A stretch of 64,000 nt of DNA from Candidatus Nanopelagicales bacterium (GCA_018402235.1 JAGYJJ010000002.1:28069-92068), one strand, 5' to 3'. Shown: positions 10,897 through 21,387, counted from the first letter of the stretch. Numbers and translations are program-made. Notes: generated by a model from the sequence alone, not told the origin.

Positions 10897-11724
10897 TTAA
10901 GCCTGTTCGGTTGCGGTCTCAACTGCAACCACCTGTGCAGCGGCTGCTTCATCGGCAGCACCTGCGCCAGCGAGCAGCTCGCGCTCCCACTCGGCCAATG
11001 GCTCCTCGGGCGTTCCCGCGGCGCTAGCTCCGCCAGCGCGCGCCATGAGACCCTCGGCCACGGCGTCGGCAATGACCCGCGTGAGGAGTGCAACCGAGCG
11101 AATAGCGTCGTCGTTTCCTGGAATCGGAAAGTCGACCTCGTCGGGATCGCAATTGGTGTCGAGCATTGCAATGACGGGGATACCAAGTTTGCGCGCCTCA
11201 CCGACGGCGATGTGCTCCTTCTTGGTGTCCACGACCCAGATGGCACTGGGAATCTTGGCCATATCGCGAATGCCACCGAGTGTGCGCTCGAGCTTGTCCT
11301 TCTCGCGGCGCATCATGAGCAATTCCTTCTTGGTCTTGCCCGAACCAGCGACGTCGTCGAAGTTAATCTCTTCGAGTTCCTTCATCCGCTGCAAGCGCTT
11401 GTGCACGGTGTTGAAGTTGGTCAGCATTCCACCGAGCCAGCGCTCGTTGACGTACGGCATCCCCACGCGAGTGGCCTGCTCGGCAATGGCCTCCTGGCCT
11501 TGCTTCTTGGTGCCAACGAACATAACCGAACCACCATGGGCGACGGTTTCCTTCACATACTCATAAGCCCGATCGATGTAGGACAGCGACTGCTGCAGAT
11601 CGATGATGTAAATGCCATTGCGCTCGGTGAAGATGAAACGCTTCATCTTGGGATTCCAGCGACGGGTCTGGTGTCCGAAGTGGACACCGCTTTCCAGCAG
11701 CTGGCGCATCGTGACGACGGCCAT
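10897..11724 (-). CDS. rpsB: 30S ribosomal protein S2
   Basis: [45 protein letters not shown]. Confidence 0.98.
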   Translation of the reverse strand: MAVVTMRQLLESGVHFGHQTRRWNPKMKRFIFTERNGIYIIDLQQSLSYIDRAYEYVKETVAHGGSVMFVGTKKQGQEAIAEQATRVGMPYVNERWLGGMLTNFNTVHKRLQRMKELEEINFDDVAGSGKTKKELLMMRREKDKLERTLGGIRDMAKIPSAIWVVDTKKEHIAVGEARKLGIPVIAMLDTNCDPDEVDFPIPGNDDAIRSVALLTRVIADAVAEGLMARAGGASAAGTPEEPLAEWERELLAGAGAADEAAAAQVVAVETATEQA

Positions 11725-12052
11725 GGTCGTACTCCTTCGGTGGGCGCGCGCGCCCGTTGGCGGTGCTTGAGCACATCAAGGCACCGCATTCGGTTGCCGG
11801 TCCATCCGGTGGACGGACCCCTGGTGACCTCGGCCCACCCGCCTGCCGGAGCAGGACCATCGGCTGGGACCGGCCATGCTGGGCATAGCAACAGGTCACG
11901 CGAAATATGTCTTCGTGTGGGGCACTACTTGGATACTGCCCTCACGAAGCGCCCCGAGTCTACGCCGACTGTCCACAGCCCCCGTGCGCACCCTCCCCAG
12001 GTGGAAATCAGACCCTGGCGGGGGCACCCGCGAAGGCACGAGTGTGAGGGGT

Positions 12053-12549
12053 ATGTGGACCTCGATTTCCTCTATCCTCCTGGCCGGGATCATGGCTGCC
12101 GGGACACCGATCAGCCCGGTGGGTGCCACCTGGGTCCCTCCCTTGGCAACCGGGCTCAGCGGCACCGTGCACGGTTTCGAACGGCCAACGAATCGTTTCG
12201 CATCAGGGCATCGGGGAGTGGATTTCGCAGCCCCGATAGGAACCCCGGTGCGATCCATCGGCGATGGGACTATCACCCACGTCGGGAAAGTGGCCGGGGT
12301 TGCATCCGTCACGGTGGACCACCAGGTCGTGCGCTCGAGCTACCTGCCCATCGACGCGGCGGTGGCTGAGGGGATTACGTAACGGCCGGGGATGTGATCG
12401 GCTTCGTGGCCGGTCAGCACTGCCCCGTGGCGTGCCTGCACCTAGGAATTCGCCGGCCCGCTTGGGAAAGACTCGACGCCCTGACCGACCCGTACCTCGA
12501 TCCGATCGCCTGGCTTCGGCGTATTCCGGTACTCAAGCCCCTGGCATGA
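12053..12549 (+). CDS. M23-family peptidase (secreted, LytM-like) interrupted by an apparent 1-nt deletion
   Basis: Signal-peptide-like MWTSISSILLAGIMAAGTPISPVGA, GHRGVDFAAPIGTPVRSIGDGTI; stops at TAA 12380-12382, but the next frame continues D-Y-V-T-A-G-D-V-I-G-F-V-A-G-Q-H-C-P-V-A-C-L-H-L-G-I-R-R...KPLA* to 12549. An M23 gene beside rpsB is a conserved actinobacterial arrangement. Confidence 0.8.
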
Positions 12550-12578
12550 ACTCGACGGCTTTGATTGCAGTACCCGCG

Positions 12579-13502
12579 TCAATTACCTGATCGCGGATGC
12601 GCCTGTTCGAATGTGGAACGCAGCCGTTCCACGGACACGTGCGTGTAGCGCTGGGTGGTAGCCAAGTTGGCATGTCCGAGCAGTTCTTGCACCGAGCGCA
12701 GATCGGCCCCACCTTCGAGCACGTGGGTAGCGGCGCTGTGCCGCATGCCATGGGGGGCAACAACTGGCACGCCCGCGGCCTCGGTCAAGGTGCGCACCAC
12801 GTTTCTTACCACTCGCGAATCGATCCGAAAACCACGTTCACCAACGAAAAGCGCGTGAACTGACGGCAGCGCCATCTCCCCCCGAACACCCAGCCATGCG
12901 TCGATCGCTCGCTGTGCAGGAACTCCATACGGGACAACCCGTTCCTTGTCCCCCTTGCCGACCACCCGCAACGTTCGATTACCTGCATCCACATCGTCTA
13001 CGTCGAGGCCACACAGTTCGGCAACACGGATCGCCGTTCCATACAACACCTCAAGGATCGCCGCATCACGGATGGATCGGTGCGAACCATTGTGCCTACC
13101 CGCATATTCGAGTACCTGCAGCGCTTGACCTTTGTCCAGCACGGCGGGCAATCGGTTACCCACCCGTGGACTCACCAGCCGATGACCGGGGTCCGTGGCT
13201 GCCGACCCTCGCCGGTGACACCACGCCGTGAATGCTCGCGCCGATGCCGCTCGTCGCGCGATGGTCGAGCGCGATAGCCCTTCGGTGGTTGCCGAAGCCA
13301 ACCAGGCCCGCAAGGCAGCCAGATCTACGTCGGCTGGTTCGACGATGCCACGTTGCGCGCAGAAACAACTCAGGTCACGGACATCGGCAACGTAGGCACG
13401 CACCGTATGGGGGCTTCGAGCGCGCTCGTCGCGCAGGTGCGTTGTGAATCCCTCAAGCGCTTCATTCCACGCCGCGCCCGGGAGTTCTTCCATATGGGAC
13501 AT
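12579..13502 (-). CDS. xerC: Tyrosine recombinase XerC-type
   Basis: Catalytic LYGTAIRVAEL..., HGMRHSAATHVLEGGADLRSVQELLGHANLATTQRYTHV. Confidence 0.93.
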   Translation of the reverse strand: MSHMEELPGAAWNEALEGFTTHLRDERARSPHTVRAYVADVRDLSCFCAQRGIVEPADVDLAALRAWLASATTEGLSRSTIARRAASARAFTAWCHRRGSAATDPGHRLVSPRVGNRLPAVLDKGQALQVLEYAGRHNGSHRSIRDAAILEVLYGTAIRVAELCGLDVDDVDAGNRTLRVVGKGDKERVVPYGVPAQRAIDAWLGVRGEMALPSVHALFVGERGFRIDSRVVRNVVRTLTEAAGVPVVAPHGMRHSAATHVLEGGADLRSVQELLGHANLATTQRYTHVSVERLRSTFEQAHPRSGN

Positions 13503-13529
13503 GGTGGCAACTCTTGGCCGATCGCAGCA

Positions 13530-14678
13530 TCAGGCTCGCCCAGGATTGTCCATGTAGACCCACAAACCGTCATCGGAGCAACGCGCGTAGCCCGCCAACT
13601 GCGCAGCGAGCAGCCACTCACGAGTCTGGTGCGGATCGAGTCCGCATCGCACGGCCGTTGCGTCCACGCTTAGTCCACGATTGTGGGAACCGGGCAGGGC
13701 ATCAAGCACTTCTTGCAACCCGGCCGAAAGCTGCGGATCTTCGTTCGAAGTAGGAAGACTGACGCGAACGGGTTGAACGCCAGTTCGCAAATCCTCAACA
13801 TCACTGGCCAAGATCGCCACGCGGTCTTGGATCAAGCGATGCGTACCCACCGAGGTTTCTGAGGTGACAGGACCGGGAACGGCATAGACCTGGCGATTCA
13901 AATCAGCGGCGTAGGCGGCGGTCCTGGAGGAACCGGATCGGCGCGAGGCCTCAACAACACAGGTAGCGGTTGCCAGGGCAGCGATCACCCGGTTGCGAGT
14001 AAGGAAACGACGACGACGAACCGTCTCGCCCAGCGGCGCTTCGCTGATCACCACACCGCGCTCCACGATCTGGGTGAATAGACCCTCGTGTCCGCGCGGA
14101 TAGGCCTGGTCAACGCCGCCTGCGACCACACAAATGGTGCTGCCATCGACCGCTAGCGCCCCACGATGTGCAGCGGCGTCGATTCCGTATGCGCCTCCGG
14201 AGATGATCGATATGCGCTCACTGGCAAGTGCTGCGGACCATTCGCGCGCAACCACCTCGCCGTACCTGGTACACGCTCGAGCTCCAACCATGGCCACAGA
14301 GTTCAAGGCGTGCAGCCGTAGGTTCGCTTCACCCCAGCACCACAGGGCCAGTGGTCGATTTGCTCCCAGATCATCGAGTTGACCGGGCCATTCGAGTTCC
14401 CCCGGCACCACGACGCGCACACCTAGTTCCCGGGCGCGCGTCAGTTGTGCATCGAGGTCCAATTCGGCCAAGCGCGCGCCGATCGAGGCGGCTCGAGGGA
14501 TACGCACCGGTGCCCCCGAGAGCAAGGCGGCTACTACAGCGGTGGGTCCGCGGCTGTCGATGAGATCGGCGAGCCCGGCTTCACCAGGCTCACATACGCA
14601 CGCCAAGGCGATACGTGCGCGGGTAATGATGTCCCGATCATCACAGTCCGGGTCGGCTTCGAGCGCACGAGCTTTCAT
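13530..14678 (-). CDS. dprA: DNA-processing protein DprA
   Basis: ALWCWGEANLRLH...VAMVGARACTRYGEVVAREWSAALASERISIISGGAYGIDAAAHRGAL. Confidence 0.94.
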   Translation of the reverse strand: MKARALEADPDCDDRDIITRARIALACVCEPGEAGLADLIDSRGPTAVVAALLSGAPVRIPRAASIGARLAELDLDAQLTRARELGVRVVVPGELEWPGQLDDLGANRPLALWCWGEANLRLHALNSVAMVGARACTRYGEVVAREWSAALASERISIISGGAYGIDAAAHRGALAVDGSTICVVAGGVDQAYPRGHEGLFTQIVERGVVISEAPLGETVRRRRFLTRNRVIAALATATCVVEASRRSGSSRTAAYAADLNRQVYAVPGPVTSETSVGTHRLIQDRVAILASDVEDLRTGVQPVRVSLPTSNEDPQLSAGLQEVLDALPGSHNRGLSVDATAVRCGLDPHQTREWLLAAQLAGYARCSDDGLWVYMDNPGRA

Positions 14679-16198
14679 GCCGCCTCATCCCCCAGTGGCT
14701 GATGCCACTCGATTGCTTCGTTCACGTGGCGCGCATTCGGTCGTGATCGACCGTCCATATCGGCAAGAGTCCAGGCGAGTTTGGCAATGCGATGGGTCGA
14801 GCGCATCCCTCCGCTGCCGCGCAGGTGATCTGCGATCACGTCCTCGGCGCCATCCTCCATCGGATAGGCAGCCAAAGTGCCCGGGCTTACGCGAGCGTTG
14901 GCCGATCCCCACCGCCGCTCGGCTCGATCCCGCGCTTGCAGGACCCGCGCGGCCACCTGAGCACTGGATTCGCCGCGTTCAGCGCTGCGTACTGGCTGCA
15001 GACGAAGGCGAATATCGATGCGATCAAGCAAGGGACCGGAGATGCGTTGGGCGTAGGCGCTCACCGACGTTGGTGGGCAATCACAGTGGCGCCCAAAACT
15101 GCGCGGCGTGTGCCGGTATCCGCACGGGCACGGGTTTGCAGCAAGGATGAGTTGGAAATCGGCTGGCACATCACCGCTCCAGGCGGCCCGATGCAAACTA
15201 ACCGTTCCACTTTCCAACGGTTGCCGTAGCGATTCAAGTGAGTTACGCGGAAACTCCGGTGCTTCGTCGAGGAACAACACGCCCCGGTGGGCCAGCGATA
15301 CCGCCCCCGGACGCACAGAACCTGCCATCACCGAACCGAGCAGCGCAGCGGGGCTTGACGAGTGGTGCGGCGATTGGAACGGCGGGCGGCCATCCTCACC
15401 GATCACCACTAACCCAGCTCCTGGGCTCGATACCAAGGCGTGCACGGCCATGACATCCACCACGTGTTCGGGACTCAAGTCCGGAAGGATGCTCGGGATT
15501 CTTTCGGCTAGCAAGGTTTTTCCAACGCCCGGTGGACCAACCATCGCCAGACTGTGTCGACCCGCAGCTGCGATCTCCAGCGCGCGCCGGCCTTCACTTT
15601 GACCCAGCACCTCCGCCAGATCGGGTCCACTTACTACGGGGGCCACCGACATCGGCATGCCAGCACGCACACCATCGTCGTCGCCGAGCAAAACATGCAC
15701 GGCTTGCAAAAGCGATCGCACACCGATCACTTCAACGCCTGGAACGCGCGCGCACTCGTTCACGTTCTGAACTGGTACCACTATTCGCCGAAAGCCTGCT
15801 TGCTGCACTGCGCAGGTGACCGTGATTGCTCCAGGGATCGGGCGCACCTGACCGTCGAGTCCGAGTTCGCCAACGAAGACCGGCTGATCGTCGCTTTGCG
15901 TCATGGCAGGAATTTGCTCATCGGCCGAGAGCACACCGATGGCGATGGGCAGATCCAAACCCGTTCCGTGCTTGCGAACGTGCGCGGGCGACAGTCCAAT
16001 GGTGACGCGCCCCAAAGGCCACGAGAGCCCCGTGTTGCCTACTGCGCACCGAGCCCGATGGCGCGCTTCGCCGATCGACGTGTCGGCCAAGCCGACAAGA
16101 CCTACGGCCGGCAACCCCTGGGCAACATCAACCTCGACCGTTACGACCGTTCCGCTGACTCCGGACACCACCGCACCGTGCACCTGCGCAAGCGCCAC
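14675..16198 (-). CDS. comM: YifB/ComM-family Mg-chelatase-like AAA+ ATPase
   Basis: MVGPPGVGKTLLAERIPSILPDL, HRGVLFLDEAPEFPRNSLESLRQPLESG, LDRIDIRL. Confidence 0.94.
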   Translation of the reverse strand: MALAQVHGAVVSGVSGTVVTVEVDVAQGLPAVGLVGLADTSIGEARHRARCAVGNTGLSWPLGRVTIGLSPAHVRKHGTGLDLPIAIGVLSADEQIPAMTQSDDQPVFVGELGLDGQVRPIPGAITVTCAVQQAGFRRIVVPVQNVNECARVPGVEVIGVRSLLQAVHVLLGDDDGVRAGMPMSVAPVVSGPDLAEVLGQSEGRRALEIAAAGRHSLAMVGPPGVGKTLLAERIPSILPDLSPEHVVDVMAVHALVSSPGAGLVVIGEDGRPPFQSPHHSSSPAALLGSVMAGSVRPGAVSLAHRGVLFLDEAPEFPRNSLESLRQPLESGTVSLHRAAWSGDVPADFQLILAANPCPCGYRHTPRSFGRHCDCPPTSVSAYAQRISGPLLDRIDIRLRLQPVRSAERGESSAQVAARVLQARDRAERRWGSANARVSPGTLAAYPMEDGAEDVIADHLRGSGGMRSTHRIAKLAWTLADMDGRSRPNARHVNEAIEWHQPLGDEAA

Positions 16199-16199
16199 C

Positions 16200-16583
16200 T
16201 CACACCGCCCGAAGGTGTTCGATAACCGGCTGACCGACCGGTGGGATGGTCACGGCTACAACGTCGAAGCGCAGCCGCGGAGCGTGAATGGATCGATGCT
16301 CCAACCAGGCGAGCGCAAGGGATCGAAGGGTCCGCATCTTGCGCGTGGTGACCGCCTCCACAGGTGAGCCGTATGCAAGAGATCGGCGTGTCTTGACTTC
16401 TACGATGACGAGTTCATCGCCATCGCGAGCAACCAGATCGAGTTCACCGCGAACGCCTTGACCGCGAGGGCGCCAGTTGCGATCCAGCACCACCAGGCCG
16501 CAAGAACGCAGATAGTCCATAGCGAGTTGTTCACCGCGCTGGCCCAGTGCGAACCGATCATCTATTTTCTCGGGAATCTGCAT
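16200..16583 (-). CDS. YraN/UPF0102 family endonuclease-like protein
   Basis: LGQRGEQLAMDYLRSCGLVVLDRNWR...GELDLVARDGDELVIVEVKTR. Confidence 0.92.
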   Translation of the reverse strand: MQIPEKIDDRFALGQRGEQLAMDYLRSCGLVVLDRNWRPRGQGVRGELDLVARDGDELVIVEVKTRRSLAYGSPVEAVTTRKMRTLRSLALAWLEHRSIHAPRLRFDVVAVTIPPVGQPVIEHLRAV

Positions 16584-16650
16584 GCAGGTAAGACTGCGCC
16601 CTGCTCACGCCACTTCGCCAGAGGGAATCTTGCGCCTGTGGACGGGCGGA

Positions 16651-17301
16651 TCAGTGGTTGGGGATAGACATCAGCCGCCACGTTGTGCGGTGGTAGCTGG
16701 TGACTCCATGCTCCTGCAGCGCGCGTCGATGCTCAGTGGTTCCGTACCCAGCATTGCGGTCCCACCCGTAGGCCATGTGCTCGTGATGCAAATCTCGCAT
16801 CACTGCATCGCGATGCACTTTCGCGATAATCGATGCCCCCGCAATGCTCGCGCACGACGCATCACCTTTCACGACGGTGTGGACCTGCCACGTGTCATTG
16901 ACGGGGGTCAGGAAATCGTGGTGACCGTCGAGTAGAACTACAGCGGGTGCATCAGCACAGGCCAAGGCAACAATGGCGGCAACTGCTGCTGCCCCCTCTC
17001 CCAATGCCTGCACGATTCCCACGTGATCAATCCGGCTGGCGGGAATATCAACAACCGCACTCGCGCGTGCCCACTCATGAATCGCCGGCACCAAGAATTC
17101 GCGTCGCTTCGCAGACAGCGCTTTGGAATCACGCACTCCCGCCGGAGCGCCGCCGGTGTGTGCATCGATGGCAACAGCACCGAGGGTCACCGGTCCCGCG
17201 AGTGCTCCGCGCCCCACTTCGTCGATAGCGATAACGATCTGCGCCGAGCTCTTCGCCAGGAGACCTCGTTCGATGTCCACACCAGGATCGGATCGGCGCA
17301 C
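16651..17301 (-). CDS. rnhB: Ribonuclease HII
   Basis: IAIDEVGRGALAGPVTLGAV, VRDSKALSAKRRE, VVKGDASCASIAGASIIAKVHRD. Confidence 0.95.
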   Translation of the reverse strand: MRRSDPGVDIERGLLAKSSAQIVIAIDEVGRGALAGPVTLGAVAIDAHTGGAPAGVRDSKALSAKRREFLVPAIHEWARASAVVDIPASRIDHVGIVQALGEGAAAVAAIVALACADAPAVVLLDGHHDFLTPVNDTWQVHTVVKGDASCASIAGASIIAKVHRDAVMRDLHHEHMAYGWDRNAGYGTTEHRRALQEHGVTSYHRTTWRLMSIPNH

Positions 17302-17312
17302 AACAACCTCGT

Positions 17313-18014
17313 TCAGTCCAGCGCGGGGTTACCGAAGATGGAGGGAATCGTCTCGATAGCCAGACGATCGAAGGGCCACAGCACCAAGATGACCCGACCC
17401 ACCGCGTTATCGACCGGGACAGCCCCGTCGTTCATGTCCAGGTGGTAGCGGGAGTCTCGTGAGTCGCCACGGTTGTCGCCGAGAACGAACATGCCATCGT
17501 CAGGAATCGTCACATCGAAACGAACCTGGTCCGTCGGCCCGATGATGTAGTCCTCATCTAACGGAACCCCATTCACCACGATGCGGCCCTCGGCATCACA
17601 GCACGCAACTCGATCTCCCCCGATGCCGATGACCCGCTTCACGAGATCGTCGCCGGAATCACTGGGCAATACGCCGATGAACGTGAGCCCCTGCCGGAGC
17701 GTGGTGCGCCAATCGTCAGCCGGAGGTAGCGGTTCGGGTAGCCAGTTCCCCGGATCCTTGAAGACGACGATCTCACCGCGCTTCACACCCGAGAGGGTGG
17801 TGGTGACTTTCGAGGCAATGATCCGATCACCGGGTCGAAGTGTGTCCTCCATCGATGCACTCGGCACGTAAAACGCCTGCAATAGGAATGCGCGAATCAG
17901 CGCTGACAATGCGAGGGCAACAACCACAATGACGGTCACTTCGCGCAGTCCCCGCCAAAACGGGTGGATCTGCCTCTTCTCGCGGGCGTGCTTGCCGCGC
18001 TGATCCTGTGCCAC
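17313..18014 (-). CDS. lepB: Signal peptidase I (copy 1)
   Basis: VPSASMEDTLRPGDRIIASKV (Ser), DLVKRVIGIGGDRV (Lys), VLGDNRGDSRDSR. Confidence 0.95.
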   Translation of the reverse strand: MAQDQRGKHAREKRQIHPFWRGLREVTVIVVVALALSALIRAFLLQAFYVPSASMEDTLRPGDRIIASKVTTTLSGVKRGEIVVFKDPGNWLPEPLPPADDWRTTLRQGLTFIGVLPSDSGDDLVKRVIGIGGDRVACCDAEGRIVVNGVPLDEDYIIGPTDQVRFDVTIPDDGMFVLGDNRGDSRDSRYHLDMNDGAVPVDNAVGRVILVLWPFDRLAIETIPSIFGNPALD

Positions 18015-18691
18015 TAGTTGTTCGAGCTTTCCCGGACATCGGCGCCGTAGTCTGGCAGCGGAATATTGGAAATACGGTTCAACGGCCAGACAACTGTCAT
18101 AGCTCGACCCACCACCGCATCCTCAGGGACGAAACCGCCTCCGGGATTACCCAAGTAAACGCGCGAATCCGCCGAAGCAGAGCGATGGTCGCCCATGACC
18201 CACAGTTTGCCTTCTGGGACTTCCACATCAAAGGGTTGCAAACTCGGCGCGTCACCGGGGAACAGATAGTCCTCCTCGAGCGGCTCACCGTTGACCAGAA
18301 TGCGCCCTTGCTCGTCGCAACAGGTAACCCGATCACCGCCCACGCCGATTACCCGCTTGATGAAATCGGTGGAATCGGGTGCTACCAATCCGAAGGATTG
18401 CCCCACCCACACGAGCGCCCCAGTGATCGGGTCCCGATCAGGCGTGACCTGGGCGGGAACGAAGGATCCTGAGCCGTCGAACACCACCACATCGCCCCGC
18501 TCAATATCTCGGAAGCGATACACCATTCGGTTGACGAGAACGCGGTCACCGATCTGCAAGGTGTTCTCCATCGAACCAGACGGAATGGAGAACGGTTTAA
18601 CCACAAAGGTGGTGATCAGCAGAACGACAGCCAAAGCGATGGCGATCGTGACCGGAATATCCCACCAGGATTGCCGCTCCCGGTCGGCCAA
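18014..18691 (-). CDS. lepB: Signal peptidase I (copy 2)
   Basis: IPSGSMENTLQIGDRVLVNRM, DFIKRVIGVGGDRV, VMGDHRSASADSR. Confidence 0.95.
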   Translation of the reverse strand: MADRERQSWWDIPVTIAIALAVVLLITTFVVKPFSIPSGSMENTLQIGDRVLVNRMVYRFRDIERGDVVVFDGSGSFVPAQVTPDRDPITGALVWVGQSFGLVAPDSTDFIKRVIGVGGDRVTCCDEQGRILVNGEPLEEDYLFPGDAPSLQPFDVEVPEGKLWVMGDHRSASADSRVYLGNPGGGFVPEDAVVGRAMTVVWPLNRISNIPLPDYGADVRESSNN

Positions 18692-18693
18692 GG

Positions 18694-19104
18694 TCAGCTC
18701 TCCGTTTGCGCGGTGTCTGCCTGATCCACTTTCTCAGGCTTACTGGAAGCAACTGGCGTGTTGTCGCGACGCTCGCGGATCTTTGCCGCCTTGCCGCGCA
18801 GCCCGCGCAGGTAGTAGAGCTTGGCGCGGCGAACATCACCCTTGGTGACTAGTTCGATCTTCTCCACCACAGGAGAGTGCAACGGGAAAGTGCGCTCGAC
18901 GCCCACGCCGTAGGAAACCTTGCGAACGGTGTACGTCTCACCGGCGCCCGAACCCGAACGAGCGATAACCACACCCTGGAAGACCTGCACACGGGTCTTG
19001 TTACCTTCCACGACCTTCACGTGAACTTTCACGGTGTCGCCAGCGCGGAATTCGGGGAGGTCGTCGCGCAGAACTGCGGCGTCGACGGAATCGAGGGTCT
19101 TCAT
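18694..19104 (-). CDS. rplS: 50S ribosomal protein L19
   Basis: [47 protein letters not shown]; internal Met preferred over ORF start 19143. Confidence 0.96.
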   Translation of the reverse strand: MKTLDSVDAAVLRDDLPEFRAGDTVKVHVKVVEGNKTRVQVFQGVVIARSGSGAGETYTVRKVSYGVGVERTFPLHSPVVEKIELVTKGDVRRAKLYYLRGLRGKAAKIRERRDNTPVASSKPEKVDQADTAQTES

Positions 19105-19179
19105 TGCTGCTTCTCTTCTCTGCAAGCGCCACAAGTCGCCCACGGTTAGGTGGAGTGGTGTGCCCTCATGCGTCCCTTG

Positions 19180-19228
19180 TGGCAGACATCGGGCGAAGGT
19201 GTCGAAGGCTCACAAGTCTGCCACACCC
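19180..19228. repeat. Inverted repeat in rplS upstream region (TGTGGCAGAC ... GTCTGCCACA)
   Basis: Direct reading: ttgtggcagacatcgggcgaaggtgtcgaaggctcacaagtctgccacaccc; 10-bp perfect arms. Confidence 0.75.
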
Positions 19229-19231
19229 GCA

Positions 19232-19344
19232 CGAACCTCCCCGCCGGGGGCCGCGAACCTCCCCGGCGAGGACATCGAGCCTCCCCGCCGGGGAGGCTCG
19301 ATCAAACGCCCGGGGAGGTTCGAAGAGCCCGGCGGGGAGGTTCG
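19232..19344. repeat. Nested palindrome cluster between trmD stop and rplS
   Basis: Outer arms CGAACCTCCCCGCCGGG (19232-19248) / CCCGGCGGGGAGGTTCG (19328-19344) perfect 17 bp; middle arms 19254-19268 / 19307-19322 near-perfect; inner hairpin ATCGAGCCTCCCC-GCC-GGGGAGGCTCGAT (19274-19302) perfect 13 bp. Confidence 0.9.
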
Positions 19345-19347
19345 CGG

Positions 19348-20048
<701 letters not shown>

Positions 20049-20049
<1 letters not shown>

Positions 20050-20558
20050 CAGACGTCCTCGTCGAGCAACCCGTCGGGGGGCGTGATGACAATCCGCCGT
20101 GCCGCGATGTCCACGGACGGCACAAACTCTTCGATGAACGGCACCAACACTTCGCGATCGTCTTCGGTGCGGATAACAAGCATGTCGTGCGCCGGTAGGT
20201 GCGACACCTCTCGAACCGAGCCGATCGCGGTGCCGTCGCTGTCGAAGACTTCACAGCCGACCAGAGCTGAGTCATAGAACTCTTCGGGATCCTCCGGTTG
20301 CTCATCATCGGGACGATCCACGCTCAGGATCTGATTGCGCAGTAGTTCAATGGCATTTCGATCGTCGTACCCCTCAAACGTCAGCAATAACCGACCGCTA
20401 TGCCAGGTGGACGAGGTGACTACCAGCTCACTTCCTGCGTCCGTGAGGAGTCGGGCACCGACGGCAAAGCGACGATCAGGTTCGTCTGTGCGAACCTCGA
20501 TACTGACCGCTCCCCGAACACCGTGAGGACGACCAATACGCCCCACCACGACGAGCAC
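20049..20558 (-). CDS. rimM: 16S rRNA processing protein RimM
   Basis: VVVGRIGRPHGVRGAVSIEVRTDEPDRRFAVGARL; synteny rpsP-khpA-rimM-trmD. Confidence 0.93.
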
Positions 20559-20569
20559 GGCGGAGGGTC

Positions 20570-20809
20570 TTAGCGTTCGCCGACGTCGAGGAAGTCAACC
20601 CGCACGCCGCGACCGTCGTTGATGGCTGTGATGACGGTGCGAAGAGCTGTGGCGGTGCGACCATTGCGACCGATCACCCGACCCATGTCCTCCGGATTGA
20701 CGCTGACCGCGAGCGTGGTGCCGCGACGACCCGAACGCTCGGTGACCGAGACGTCGTCCGGGCTATCGACGATCCCACGAACCAAGTGGCCGAGAGCCTC
20801 ATCGAGCAT
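20570..20809 (-). CDS. khpA: KH-domain RNA-binding protein
   Basis: EDMGRVIGRNGRTATALRTVITAI KH motif; located between rpsP and rimM. Confidence 0.93.
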   Translation of the reverse strand: MLDEALGHLVRGIVDSPDDVSVTERSGRRGTTLAVSVNPEDMGRVIGRNGRTATALRTVITAINDGRGVRVDFLDVGER

Positions 20810-21387
20810 TAGTCGGTCTTCTCGGCTTCGGCCACGACCTCTACTTCGTCAACGACGACGGGTTCGTCCTTCTTGCCCTCGACAGCGTCGACGGCGTCTT
20901 CGACGACCTCTTCGACCTTGTGAACGACAGCCTCGACAACTTCTTCGACCTTCTCGGCAACCGTCTCGACTACTTCTTCGACCTTCTCGGCCGCCTCTTC
21001 CACCTTTGACTCAACCTTCTTGCGGGTTGGGGTCTTGGGCTCGCTGGCAGCTTCCTTCACGGCAGTTTCGTAAGCGACCTTCTTGTCGGCCTTTGGTTCG
21101 GCGACCTTCAACGTGCCTTCGGCACCGGGCTCGCCCTTGAACTTCTGCCAATCGCCGGTCACCTTCAAGATGGCGGCAACAGCCTCGGTGGGCTGCGCGC
21201 CCACTCCGAGCCAGTACTGGACGCGCTCGGAGTCCACCTTGATCAGGCTTGGCTCTTCGAGCGGCTGGTAGATGCCGATCTCCTCGATGGCGCGGCCGTT
21301 ACGGGCGGTGCGCGAATCGGCGACAACGACGCGGTACTGCGGTGCGTGGATCTTGCCCACGCGCTTCAACTTGATCTTGACTGCCAC
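20809..21387 (-). CDS. rpsP: 30S ribosomal protein S16 with long acidic C-terminal extension
   Basis: [42 protein letters not shown], then about 100 aa of E/K/V-rich repeats. Confidence 0.95.
   Translation of the reverse strand: MAVKIKLKRVGKIHAPQYRVVVADSRTARNGRAIEEIGIYQPLEEPSLIKVDSERVQYWLGVGAQPTEAVAAILKVTGDWQKFKGEPGAEGTLKVAEPKADKKVAYETAVKEAASEPKTPTRKKVESKVEEAAEKVEEVVETVAEKVEEVVEAVVHKVEEVVEDAVDAVEGKKDEPVVVDEVEVVAEAEKTD

Noticed and set aside
10837-12369. 510-aa plus-strand ORF overlapping tsf-upstream and rpsB
   Set aside because: Antisense to clearly coding rpsB; long open antisense frames are common in high-GC DNA and the translation shows no recognisable domain.
17313-18691. Tandem signal peptidase I genes as a recent duplication
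   Set aside because: The two proteins are well diverged and multiple lepB/sip genes at this locus are known in actinobacteria; not novel.
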